Shown: piece by piece, positions 27,001-37,100 of the stretch
Layout: each line of letters opens with the position of its first letter
How positions within the stretch are numbered: position 1 is the first letter of the stretch
Source of the DNA: Antedon bifida
Taxonomy: Eukaryota > Echinodermata > Crinoidea > Comatulida > Antedonidae
NCBI GenBank assembly: GCA_963402885.1
Contig: OY727097.1
Span: 27,335,401 to 27,399,400, forward strand
Length of the DNA: 64,000 bases
Reading direction: 5' to 3'
The notes under the pieces: model-generated
Database searches by the model: none
Seen by the model: the letters and a program-made list of their open reading frames with translations, nothing else
Told to the model about the DNA's origin: nothing
Position numbers and translations under genes: made by a program

Positions 27001-28758
27001 ATGGATTATTCGTCGTGGATTATTCTTCATTGGTCAACACGCTTAAAGCGTGGTTCCCACTAGAACGCAACGCAACGCAGCTACGTATCGACGCCAAGTG
27101 CTATATTGCGTAATCACAAGTGTGAACCGACGACGCAACAGTGCTGCAAACATCGCTGCGTTGCGTATACGTCATTGCGTTGCATCCTAGTGGGAACCAA
27201 GATTAAGGTCGTCGCAAAGCGAAAACTCTTTAACTTAGCATTGTAACTAGTTATCACTACAATATTACATGATACTTTGTTTAATAGTATTAATAACATC
27301 AGTTAGAAGTTTGTTGTCGACTTTCTATTGAGTGTAACACTCATCTTCACAATAAAACTTGAACTTGATACGACAAAAGTACAGTACTTCTGTTGTATCA
27401 AGTTAAAGTTTAATTGTTTAGTTGTTGTTGAGTAATATAACATAACGATGATTTACATATTATATCTTATAGATTTCAGGCGATTTGTAAGAGATTTAAC
27501 GTATATGCTAGATTTCGCGCCAAATATGTATTGGATGGTCACGTGGATTGTAGTAGGACCGTCAATTATAGTTGTAAGTTGTGCTATTCTTCGTCTACGT
27601 CACATGCGATGGCGATTCAAAACATAGGGCTGAAGGGAAAATTTCATATACCACGTCGCATATACTCACCACTGATACGTCCACAGCTGCAGATACAAAC
27701 TCATCATTTTTATCCATGATCTAAATTCCCTTTTTCTTTGTTTTACAGTTCATCTTTATTTTCTTCTGCATCGGATACGAGCCTCTTACATACGGGGACT
27801 ATGTTTACTCTAAAGGAGCCGAAGCATTAGGATGGCTAATGGTACTTGCGGCTATTGCACCGATCATCATCTGCGCAGTACATGCCATATGGAAACAAGA
27901 AGGAACATTATGGGAGGTAAGGATCACGCATCATCAGATATATGATATCAGATGATGTCAAATCACTACCATATTTGGGCACATCACACCTTTTTTTTGT
28001 CAAATTAGTTTGAGAGTGTAGACAGAGCTTTGAGACTTGCTACAATCTGTATGTGTTTGCTTCTTTTTTATGTAGCGCCGCCACTAGAGTGTATTTTGAT
28101 ATTTTTGAAACTGGTAATTCCAGCTGAAGTAGTTATAACACGCCAAGTGTGCCAAATTGCGGTCTAGAACACGCTAAGTAAAAAGGGGAAGATGATGGCT
28201 GTACAAATATGTACAAATAGAAAGGTCATTGGCCTACGTTATAATGCTACGTTCACAATGAGCCCGGATTGGGCCGGAGAAAAGTCCGAAAAGTACGTTT
28301 TTTTTATGTACAAAACCCTGAATGAGTTAGTGTAAACGGTTCTATTCTTAAACACTACATTCATTTTCACGATTTTTTTATGCCATCGGATCGAAACGGA
28401 ACCCGGACCTTACTCACTGCTTTAAGCAGTGGCGTATCAGAAATACACGAAAGATACCGTGAAGGCGTACCCACATTGAATATATAACTAAATTGCATAA
28501 TTAAACGCTCATTATTTCTATTTTCAGAGGATTGTAAAGAGTTCAAGACCAACAGACGACTGGGGTCCATATCACAACAAACATAGATACGCATTAGGCT
28601 ACAAGTTAATAGAAGGCAGAGGAGACCCAGGCATGGTCGGTGGAACTTTACCGCCAGAGGTACAGCACTTACCCGTTCCTTATACATTTATATCTAAAAA
28701 ACACAACCCTCAGTCCATACCTTACTCCGTTGATTTACAATTTGAAAGCAACGTTTAG
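21045..28758 (+). CDS. Sodium/chloride-dependent SLC6 amino-acid transporter, glycine-transporter-like (complete)
   Basis: Twelve exons: 21045-21264, 22128-22259, 22953-23172, 23874-24006, 24125-24259, 24992-25095, 25682-25919, 26281-26421, 26737-26836, 27473-27573, 27749-27916, 28528-28758; 1923 nt, 640 aa plus TAG, all GT/AG and phase-consistent. Conserved landmarks: Trp41 before TM1, [14 protein letters not shown] (53-66), [13 protein letters not shown], the extracellular Cys pair in [12 protein letters not shown]-glycosylation sites NST and NSS in loop 2, TM6 SLGPAWGGL (292-300), and LGLDSQ (about 389-394, Na+ site). TM6 AWGGL and SYNKF match the SLC6A5/A9/A14 group rather than GABA or monoamine carriers. 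Gly294 matches the GlyT1-like residue that leaves room for substrates slightly larger than glycine. The last exon could instead splice at 28662 (gtacag), but it reads through to a stop giving a SNV tail. The cytosolic N-terminus is acidic (EELELE/DDND-like). Confidence 0.9.
21468..21631. repeat. Tandem array, ~35-40-bp unit with ACCAAGAGTGCGTAGAGG
   Basis: Five units in intron 1 just after the TM1 exon of the SLC6 gene, interspersed with TTGTATACTGTC. Confidence 0.8.
22551..22915. repeat. Tandem duplication, ~180-bp unit, next to SLC6 exon 3
   Basis: Two copies from TTAGATGTAAATCAATGG to GAGAACAGTCTTG; the second ends 37 bp before the exon 3 acceptor. The second copy keeps a frame open into exon 3 in the wrong phase, producing a misleading longer frame. 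Confidence 0.85.
23464..23621. mobile_element. MITE family 2 copy with GGTTCCCACTAG termini
   Basis: Begins GTGGTTCCCACTAGAGACGC and ends GTCCTAATGGGAGCCAAGCT as an inverted repeat. The interior carries ATTGGTCAACTCGCTTGCGT and the ATCACAAGCGATG block shared by all copies. A second damaged copy follows directly (to about 23740). Both lie in intron 3 of the SLC6 gene. Confidence 0.75.
26500..26592. mobile_element. MITE family 2, partial copy
   Basis: Contains TTTGACCAATCACGACGCGA and GATTGGTCAACTCACTTG and ends TGGAAACCAAGC. The left terminus is missing. Confidence 0.55.
27045..27203. mobile_element. MITE family 2 copy, tandem with a partial copy
   Basis: Termini GCGTGGTTCCCACTAGAACG and CCTAGTGGGAACCAAG are inverted repeats. 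A partial copy with GACCAATCACAAGCGATGGA lies immediately left (about 26980-27044). Confidence 0.7.
27952..28030. mobile_element. MITE family 1, copy G (right half)
   Basis: Begins in the interior at GATGTCAAATCACTACCATA and ends with the right terminus GAGAGTGTAGACAGAGCTT. It sits in the last intron of the plus-strand SLC6 gene. Confidence 0.6.
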
Positions 28759-28877
28759 AGTAATCCAACGTAAGGACGTAAGCGAAAGTAGTTTGACCAA
28801 TCACAAACGATAGATTATTCGAACAATCGCTTGTCATTTGCCAACTACATTTCGTTACGCTTACGTCCAACCTTAAG
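28757..28877. mobile_element. MITE family 2 remnant in the SLC6 3' UTR
   Basis: Shares TTTGACCAATCACAAACGAT and GAACAATCGCTTGTCATTTG with the other copies. The termini are decayed. It lies between the stop codon and the polyadenylation signal. Confidence 0.55.
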
Positions 28878-28933
28878 TGGTGTACAGAACCTTGTGTACT
28901 CATATCCATTGATTAAATCTTATACTCTATCAC

Positions 28934-28939
28934 AATAAA
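28934..28939 (+). terminator. Polyadenylation signal of the plus-strand SLC6 gene
   Basis: Canonical AATAAA 176 bp after the TAG stop at 28756-28758. The intervening 3' UTR contains a decayed copy of the CCAAT-bearing MITE (about 28757-28877). Confidence 0.6.
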
Positions 28940-29342
28940 ATTAGGTTAATCTACAGCAATACATACACATTATGTCTAAATAACTACGAACTTGTCAATA
29001 TCAACTCTTAGCGTAGCATACCATTATTAGGCCTATAGTATAAATAATAGCTCTGTCTTTCATTGGAATTTGTAAATATTCATTACTTATATAATTGAAC
29101 TGGTTTTTTTTCGTGGATTACTAATAATTAGAGAAGATTTTGTATTTTATATCAAACCTATTTCTACAGGGTATTTTCTTTTTAATTTTGCCAAAATATA
29201 TAATACTTTTTTATCAGCTTTTTTACCCACACAATTTATCAAATTCTTAGACCTACTAGTAATATTATTAATGTTATCCTGAACACCTTTTTTTCCCGAT
29301 GCTGGTCATTGTTCCAACATATCGTCAGTTACACCAACATTA

Positions 29343-30006
29343 GAATGTACGCGCGCGTACAATTGCATAGTATACTATCAATGTATGTACGCGCTTCAGT
29401 TCATGGCGTGTTACAAGATGTGTAGATATATTTGTAATTAATAATATTGTGCCTTTAAAACATAACAGTGTATTTATATATATATATTTTGGTTTTTTTA
29501 ACGGAAATTTTACTTTTTACATACAGAATTATCACATGTTATCAAATGGTGTTTAAAACACTTATTACGGTAATTCTCTGGTGAGTATGATGTCACCGGA
29601 AATACATCAATCCCACAATTCTAATGCACTACAGTGACTCGCACAAAAGCATGAAAAATGTCACTAATTATTAATTTATTATTATTAATAGCTATGTTAT
29701 TATTCATTTTTTAAGTTTAAAATGATACTGTATATTTGTTTGTTGCATAAGTTATATGAAGAAGACGCAATTTTATTTAATTAAGCTAACTAGGAACTTG
29801 ATATCTGAATACTCATTTACTACTACAAAGAGTCTGTAATCATTATTCATTTAATTTCTTTAATCTATACTGGGTTTTATTGGGCTACTTCTATTTTTAC
29901 TAATAATCTAATACTAATCGTAAATGACACGACGAAGAGACACAAGCTGTACGCGCGTGTATAAAGTTTGTACACGCGCGTATAAAGTTTGTACACGCGC
30001 GTAAAG
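29343..30006. repeat. Alternating CG/TA tracts (acgcgcgtac) including a 21-bp tandem
   Basis: GTACGCGCGCGTAC at about 29349-29362, and three units of GTACACGCGCGTATAAAGTT at about 29949-30005. Alternating purine-pyrimidine DNA of this kind can adopt Z-form. Confidence 0.7.
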
Positions 30007-31141
30007 TAAAATCATCATTTTAGGCGCGCTTGTCGTAGCTGTCTCCTCGTTGTTTCAAATTACGAAATGGGCTAACGCTAAGCTAACTATAATCTTATTT
30101 ATACATTAAACATTAAAATAATAGGCCTAGCTTAATATTTTAATTGTATGATGTACAGTACTAAACCAACGACGGAATAGTGATGTTTTAATTTAATAAC
30201 ATATTTATTCAGAATGTAAAAGCATATTATTATTTATACTAATATATTTTTCAGATCGGATTATATGCAAAATTAAATCAATAGGTGATCAACCCACCTA
30301 AAGATCTATAACCTAATAAACTAGATTGGTGCTAACAAAGCAGCGTTTGCCATACTTCTGTATGATTCTTGTCATTTTATTGGATGAATACATGCCACGT
30401 GACATTTAGTATGTTTTTATATCATGTTCATCGACTTTTATATCATGGATATACACATCCAATTTTATAGGTTCATGGTTATACATGGCATGCAAACAAC
30501 TAGAACTATCTGTTATTGCATGTTTATAAATTTACGGTTATAACGCGTCTTTTAGCCAACGAAACTTTCACAAATTGAGCCCCTATTCATTGTCTATTAT
30601 AATAATATATAGTGCTTGTTTACGGTTACCTATGTGCGACAGTGTATTTCTTATAACTAAAGCGCATCGATTGGTGTGAAAATAATAGGTCTACCTCTAT
30701 GCAGCAGGGTCCCTCTTCCCTGCGCCATGCAACTAATACTGCCAGAAAAGACACCTTAAGCTGTCAGTACTGAGTCATGATTGGTCATGGCATCACCTAC
30801 CTATAGTTAATTTTTACCATATTAGGGCCTTAATTACATAATTAGCATATATACAATTGTCCTTAACAATAGGTGTAGATGTGTGTAAAATAACATTATT
30901 GGTTTGACTCAATACACTGCAAGGCCTACAATAAGATATGACCATAATGTACGTTGTGCAATGGCTTCTTTGATGATCCCACTTTGATACCGTTCCTATT
31001 GTCTATGTCATTTATATCTTATACGTCCAGAAATGTTTATGCGGTATACTAACTATTTATTTATTACTATACATTTATCAAATTTGATATAAAGTTTGCG
31101 GTACACCACGTATATTATATAGTTCCGAAAAGAACTGTTCA

Positions 31142-31342
31142 GTGTCTCGACGTTTCGATCAATATACTTTTCGTCCGTCTGTGAGAATGCAGAAAGTTCA
31201 GGAAATTGGATATCTATATTCCAAGACTTTCTGCATTCTCACTCCTGAGGAAGATCAAAGTATATTGATATATAGGCCTATATATATACGTCTTTATTTC
31301 AACATTTATATATGGTATAGTTTCGAGTCACGTCGAAACGTT
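31142..31342. repeat. Inverted-repeat element with cgtttcga / tcgaaacg ends
   Basis: Outer arms TCTCGACGTTTCGAT and CGTCGAAACG; inner arms GTGAGAATGCAGAAAG and CTTTCTGCATTCTCAC; also ATCAATATACTTTT opposite AAAGTATATTGAT. The CTCCTGAGGAAGATC next to tcgaaacgt resembles ends seen in some Penelope-like or tRNA-derived elements, but no coding part remains. Confidence 0.6.
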
Positions 31343-32109
31343 ACCTTTTAAAAATATGTTTTTATGACGCGTATCGTGTCGATACCACGGAGTTTTAGAA
31401 CTTGTACAAAATAGGCAAATTGGTAATGGTTCGTTTAACTGTGTACAAACTACAATAATACATTTTTCAACGCCTGTCGCACTTGTAGAAGTTGTAATAC
31501 GTTAATTGGTTAAATGTAAAACACTAACATACTATTACAGTGCGACGGACAATTACAAAAAGTGACACATGTTATTTTACAAATTGCGGCTGGTGCCACG
31601 ATTTAATAACAACGCCTGTCGCAGTGCAACTACTAACAACTTTCCTCTTCCGAACTGCATTCGGTTCAATCAAACATAGTATTTTTGTGGTGTTTGTTGT
31701 GCATGAAATAATATAAATGCTTTGATATTTTTATGAAAGATTTGAAAAAAATGCAAGACCTCATCATAAAATTATATCTCCTTATTTAACAATTACAAAC
31801 CTTAACTTTAACTATACATTCAATGGTTAACTTGTGTTAATTTGTATGAGGCTTAAACAATATAATACTGTATATAACATAGGAATGAATTTGTATCTGT
31901 AGTTACATCATCCAATTGAAATAAGATTGAAATCCAATCCAGTGGTCGTTAGATTAACTGTTTCAATCCGAAGTTCAATCAATTGGTAAAGATACGAGGT
32001 ACAGATTTTTTTAAATAAATTTTCTATTGAAAACTTGTGTTTTGTAATCGATTTATTTCTGGATAATTATTTTATGGATAAGCAAGCCTGTGAGCTACGT
32101 CGATTTTAA

Positions 32110-32218
32110 TTGCTTTTGCTTATCCTTGCCTCCTTAGATTTCCACCTGTCTTGTTTTTGTTACCTATGTTTTAAATGTATTTCGATTTTAAAGGCTAAAT
32201 AAAGAATGAATGAATGGC
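32110..32218 (+). mobile_element. Retroelement 3' end with (GAAT)n tail
   Basis: AAAGGCTAAATAAAGAATGAATGAATGG ends the segment; a polyadenylation-like hexamer directly before a simple tail suggests a LINE or SINE terminus. No coding sequence remains. Confidence 0.45.
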
Positions 32219-32444
32219 CAGATTTAAATACACGTGACAGGAATGGATTTTCGAAGCAAGACAACCAAGCCAGTCAGTGAGAGATATTTTCATTCAATCA
32301 TATCATCTTGTTCGATTCTCCTCGTCATCTTTGTATTGATAATTGTAAACATTGCTTCAAGATAAATACATGAAATAGTATCAAAAGAAACTTTCTAAAT
32401 AGACCAAAAGCCTGCGCCTAACATGATGTGCTATTGTGTACCCT

Positions 32445-32608
32445 AAAGTTTGGTTCCCACTAGAGACGCAACGCAACGACGTAACGCTACGTAAGTGATT
32501 TGACCAATGACAAGCGATGGATTATTCGAACAGTTGCTTTTCATTGATCAACTCGCTTGCTGCTTTGCGTCTACGTCCTTATGTTGAGTCCTAGTGGGAA
32601 CCGAGCTT
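32445..32608. mobile_element. MITE family 2, intact copy
   Basis: Termini TTTGGTTCCCACTAGAGACG and CCTAGTGGGAACCGAGCTT, with the interior GACCAATGACAAGCGATGGA. This is one of the clearest copies and lies in the intergenic interval. Confidence 0.75.
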
Positions 32609-34058
32609 CACATCCAATATAGGCCTACAAGATGATAGTGTAGGCCTTACTGAGATCTTGAGCCGCTGGATATCGCTAAAGTATACATAACACGAATACG
32701 AACATACAGAATGATTAACTATATATTGGAGTTACAGATTTAAAAAGTTTTCTTGGAACTTACATTCAGTTGGCTACAGTAACCATGATTGGAATGTAAA
32801 AGTTCATTTACATTTCCAGGTTGAAGCATGGTGACTGATGGCGCTATTTGAAAAGAAACTTGTTGAAGCGTGTTTCGAATAAGCATATTTTAAGCATATT
32901 TTTTAAAGTTTGATGTACAGTATATTATCGTTCACCCGGAATGAGGTAGTTTTTGTTAATGTTAAATAATGTGTGTGGTTGCATTTATAGAATTAGATAA
33001 AAATGAATTGAAAGGATTGGTCAACAGTTTATATTTGAGAACAATTCTACTATTTCCATTTCCATTTAAAGTTAAAATAAAGTTGTAAGGTATCTTCACA
33101 GAACAAAAAGCATCGTGCAAGAACAAACATCTTTCTTTGGGCCTCATTCTACTCCACTCCTCGGATTAGCGTCGTATCACGTGCACTAATTTCATAAAAC
33201 ATTTAAAACAAATAAATTACTCTCGAGGTGTCCACAAGAACACGATGGCCGAAAATAATATCCAAATTATACATCTACAAATATTTGACAAAAAGCTCAA
33301 TACACTTCAATTATTTAAATATTTATTTTATTTCTATTTTAGTAAACTCTAAATAGTGCCAAAAATAGACATGGGCGTTTAAAAACTATTTGTACACGAG
33401 CGTCAAATTAATGCGACTTATGCCCAAATACTTACGATCTAAACTGCGACAGAAGCAGAAGTGCGCATTTAAAGGCTGATGAACGGCTATACATACGCGC
33501 GTGTAACATTTGTGACGTGACGTCCATACTAAAAACTCTTGCCCAGTTTTATATTAAGATTTGGAATGTATTTTTTCACTCGGTATTCCCTATACGGCAA
33601 TACAAACTTCATATATAAATATACCAAAAAGCATCTCAATTTACAATTTGTATTACTCTTATATAAATAAACAATATATTTAAACTCTTCAGATTTGTCA
33701 AAAATACATTTTAATTTATCTATTTACAACAATAATGTAAAGCAGGCCTCCACTAAGTATTATATACGTTATCAGAAAATAACATGAGTTAATGGATTTT
33801 CAGATTAGTTTATAATTACAGGGGGTAACAAATAAACAAGGCGTTGACAAGCAAAAATGTGCTAATTAATAATAATATATCAAAACAGTACGTAAGTTAC
33901 GAACACTAAACACCAGACGACTGGTCCTCGAGAGGTCCTCACACTGCTCAAATGGCGAGGAGTCCGAGGAGCTAGATCTCCTCAAAATCGTCGAGTCCGC
34001 ATTTCATTTCATTTTGTTTCTTCGATAACTTATATTTTAACTTTCAAAATCAGTAATT

Positions 34059-34162
34059 TTACTGTTTGAGAAAGTAACAGAACAAGGCAGATATCACAGT
34101 TAACCAGCTGGTAAGGTAGATAGAGACGCTGCCACTGGGGTCGCCAATGGGGTCTTCTTCTT
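34059..34162 (-). CDS. Exon 15: acidic stub and hydrophobic C-terminus
   Basis: Encodes [14 protein letters not shown], then [17 protein letters not shown], then LKQ and TAA. A small-residue stretch (GDPSGS) followed by a hydrophobic run almost to the end fits a GPI-anchor signal. A single transmembrane segment with a three-residue tail is the alternative. Either would tether the copper/EGF/DOMON ectodomain at the cell surface. The acceptor is a clean pyrimidine tract ending ccag. Confidence 0.7.
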
Positions 34163-37100
34163 CTGGAAGATAAAACAAGATACAGATGTTACAAGCAACA
34201 CTGGCATAAATCAGCATAGCACATTTCAATAGAATAATGTTAACAGTATCACCATCATCTGGTAGTAAACATTCTCATGTCATCTCACTATCATCAAAGA
34301 ATGGACGAAACTGACTCACAAGACACTGAGGATGGCGGGGGACAGGGCCACATGGAGGAGAGTTGTTAAATCATCTACGAAGTCCCCCAAACGGCTATGG
34401 GCGAAGTACGTAAGTATCATTCATATTCATCATCACTATCCCCATTACCATTCGCGATGCACCAATCACCTTCAGGATCACCATGACGGCCTCACCAGCA
34501 GCACATTTACCCTAGAACTATCGTGACGGCCTCACCACAAGCACATACATCCTCAATACCACAACATACTCATCACCAGCCCTAACATTTATCTCAACAA
34601 ACAATACATCAAGTTCTTTTGTTCCACGGACTATGGTTACCTACCTTCGCAAGGCGTGAAACATATTTTTTCTTGTGTTGACTTTGGTGTGGCAGTATGG
34701 TAACCAGGTTGTCCATTGTTCACAGGACCACCTACATCAGGCATTAGAAGAAACACGCACTCTCCGGACAGACGAACATCCTACAATATATAATAATAAA
34801 TTTGTGTTAGAACATCCTCAGTTTACACAACTACTAAATTATATAAACTATAATATGCTCAAAAACATAAAATGATACTAAAGCTCTCAGTGAAGCGCAA
34901 AATGTGATGTGCCCATATATGGACATGATGTCATATCATTACCATATTTGGGTATATCACTATAATATTTGGGCACATCACACTTTTTTGTCATAAAATA
35001 GTTTGGTAGTGTATACAGAGTTAAAGAATAATACACCCTCAATATCTTTTCTTGGAAAACTTCCCTTGGATAAGAATTTACATTTTGGTTTGTAGAAAGA
35101 TTTTTAAAGATCTTAATGATTGTATATGGATGGCGATGTACTATGTGTTTATATATAGTTGCTTACCAATGGATCAGAAACATTAACAGAAACTGTGTAT
35201 TACCTTATCATCTGATGTCATTCCATTCTTGGTAAACTCGAGCGTGAGTACGCCATTTGTGTATTCAACAACCAGGTCTTCTACATCTTGTTGTGTATCT
35301 GCAAGCACATTGCTGTCTTTATCTCCCAAGAAAAAGTCTTGGACAGCTCCTCCACCACTATTGTCTGCCCAGCCAAGCACGGCATCAGATCCAATCTAAT
35401 AAATGTGTATTGAGATATTAAGTTATTACGTTATAAATAGATAATTTTTTATTTATTTATTTATTTATAAACATATTTCTACTGGATGACAATATCAACG
35501 TTGTCCCACAAAGGGGACATTGTTGTTTTTCAAAAGGTCCAGCATAAAACATAACAATATACATAATTATATAAAACATAGTTTCTTAAAAATTGCTAAA
35601 ATTAAACAGTCTAAAAATACTAAAATGTGAGAACCATACATTAAAAATACAAAATTATGATTAAAAATCCAAGTTAAAAAGATGTTCATAAAATTATTTA
35701 ATACATAGTTTCTTAAAATAGTAAAATATGTTAAAATTAAACAGTCAAAAATAGTACTAAACTTTGAGAACCATACATTAAAAATCCAAGTTAAAAAGAT
35801 GTTCATAAAAAAGAATACACCGCATAAAAAAAATACACTGAACAGATTTAAATTTTTTAAAAAGGTAAAAAGGCTATAAAGAATTTTAACCCTATTCTTA
35901 CCTACCAATTATTAAAACTTTGTGAGAAATCAAATCAAGTGAAATAATAAATTTATAATTTAAGAAATCACAAATAGATAATACTTGAGGTTTGAATAAT
36001 GCAGCACGCATACGCATGTTCGTAGTAAGCGTGCATATTGTTATTACCTACCATTTGTCCATTTGGAGAAAAGCCAACACCAGACCACCTGCCATCCTCC
36101 ACTTTTGCTGTGACTTTAAACCTGATGTCATTTGTGCCATCCAGCAATGTCCACTCTACCTTGTAGTCACATGCGGAGCCACTGCAACCGGGTGGAAGAG
36201 ATACCATATCACTGCATTCACCTGCCTCAGGATCAACTGTTAAATTAAAAATGTAAAATATGTAATACAAAGTTATTATATGAAATTTGAACAAAATAAG
36301 TCGGTGAGCAGCAGGGCCAAACAAAGAGCAACATTAGTAGAGGAAGGTAATTTTATTTGTACAAGCAGTGTATAATAATAATAATAGTATGGTTTTGCTA
36401 ATATCTAGGAGTTTGACATACAGATGTCCTTGATCATTTACTTTCTAAAGAAAAACTGCGTAAAGGGCAACTCAGACAGCGTCGTACGACGAGGCCCAAC
36501 GAGTCGTCTCGTCGGTAGAAAATTAAACATGTTAAACTACGCCCGGCACTATCCCTCACGACAACTCGTTGGGTTCAACTCGGGCAGCACCGACGACACA
36601 GGCCTCGTTATACGATGCCGAGTTGGATTGCAGTACAGCAGTAATGTTCATACCATACAAAAGAGACCGGTTTAGAATGCATGCAATATATGATACTTAC
36701 CAAAAAAGTTCAGGTCTTGGACTCGTCCACGCTGCTCGTTATGTGTTCCATGATATTTGAGTTCATCTTGTCGATAATAGTCATAAATAGATGCGGTGCA
36801 AGCCTCTATACTGCTAGCAGGCGAGTGTACATACGCTCCATACTCTTGCCCTCTTGCCCATATCACGGTCATCGGTTCGTTCATTATAGCATGGTCAGCC
36901 GGGTCAGAGTCTATGAGTGGAATAAATACAGAATACAATTTACTATATGTAGCGACCATGGTAATCCATGGAACGAATACTATACAAAGAGGTATCTCAA
37001 CCGGTTTGGAAAAACACGATATTTACTAGGAATTGCATTAATCACAGACTTATTTGTATGGATAAACATGTTGAGGTATAGGTTGAAGTAACGGATGAAA

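Larger units (their letters stand above)
28960..34058. other. Intergenic interval between convergent gene ends
   Basis: The plus-strand SLC6 gene and the minus-strand copper/DOMON gene end here. Holds Z-DNA-like tracts, an inverted-repeat element, a retroelement tail and one intact MITE family 2 copy. No exon seen. Confidence 0.5.

Noticed and set aside
35567..35908. 113-residue minus-strand hydrophobic frame
   Set aside because: Low-complexity AT-rich duplicated intron DNA between DOMON 2 exons; no splice phase fit.
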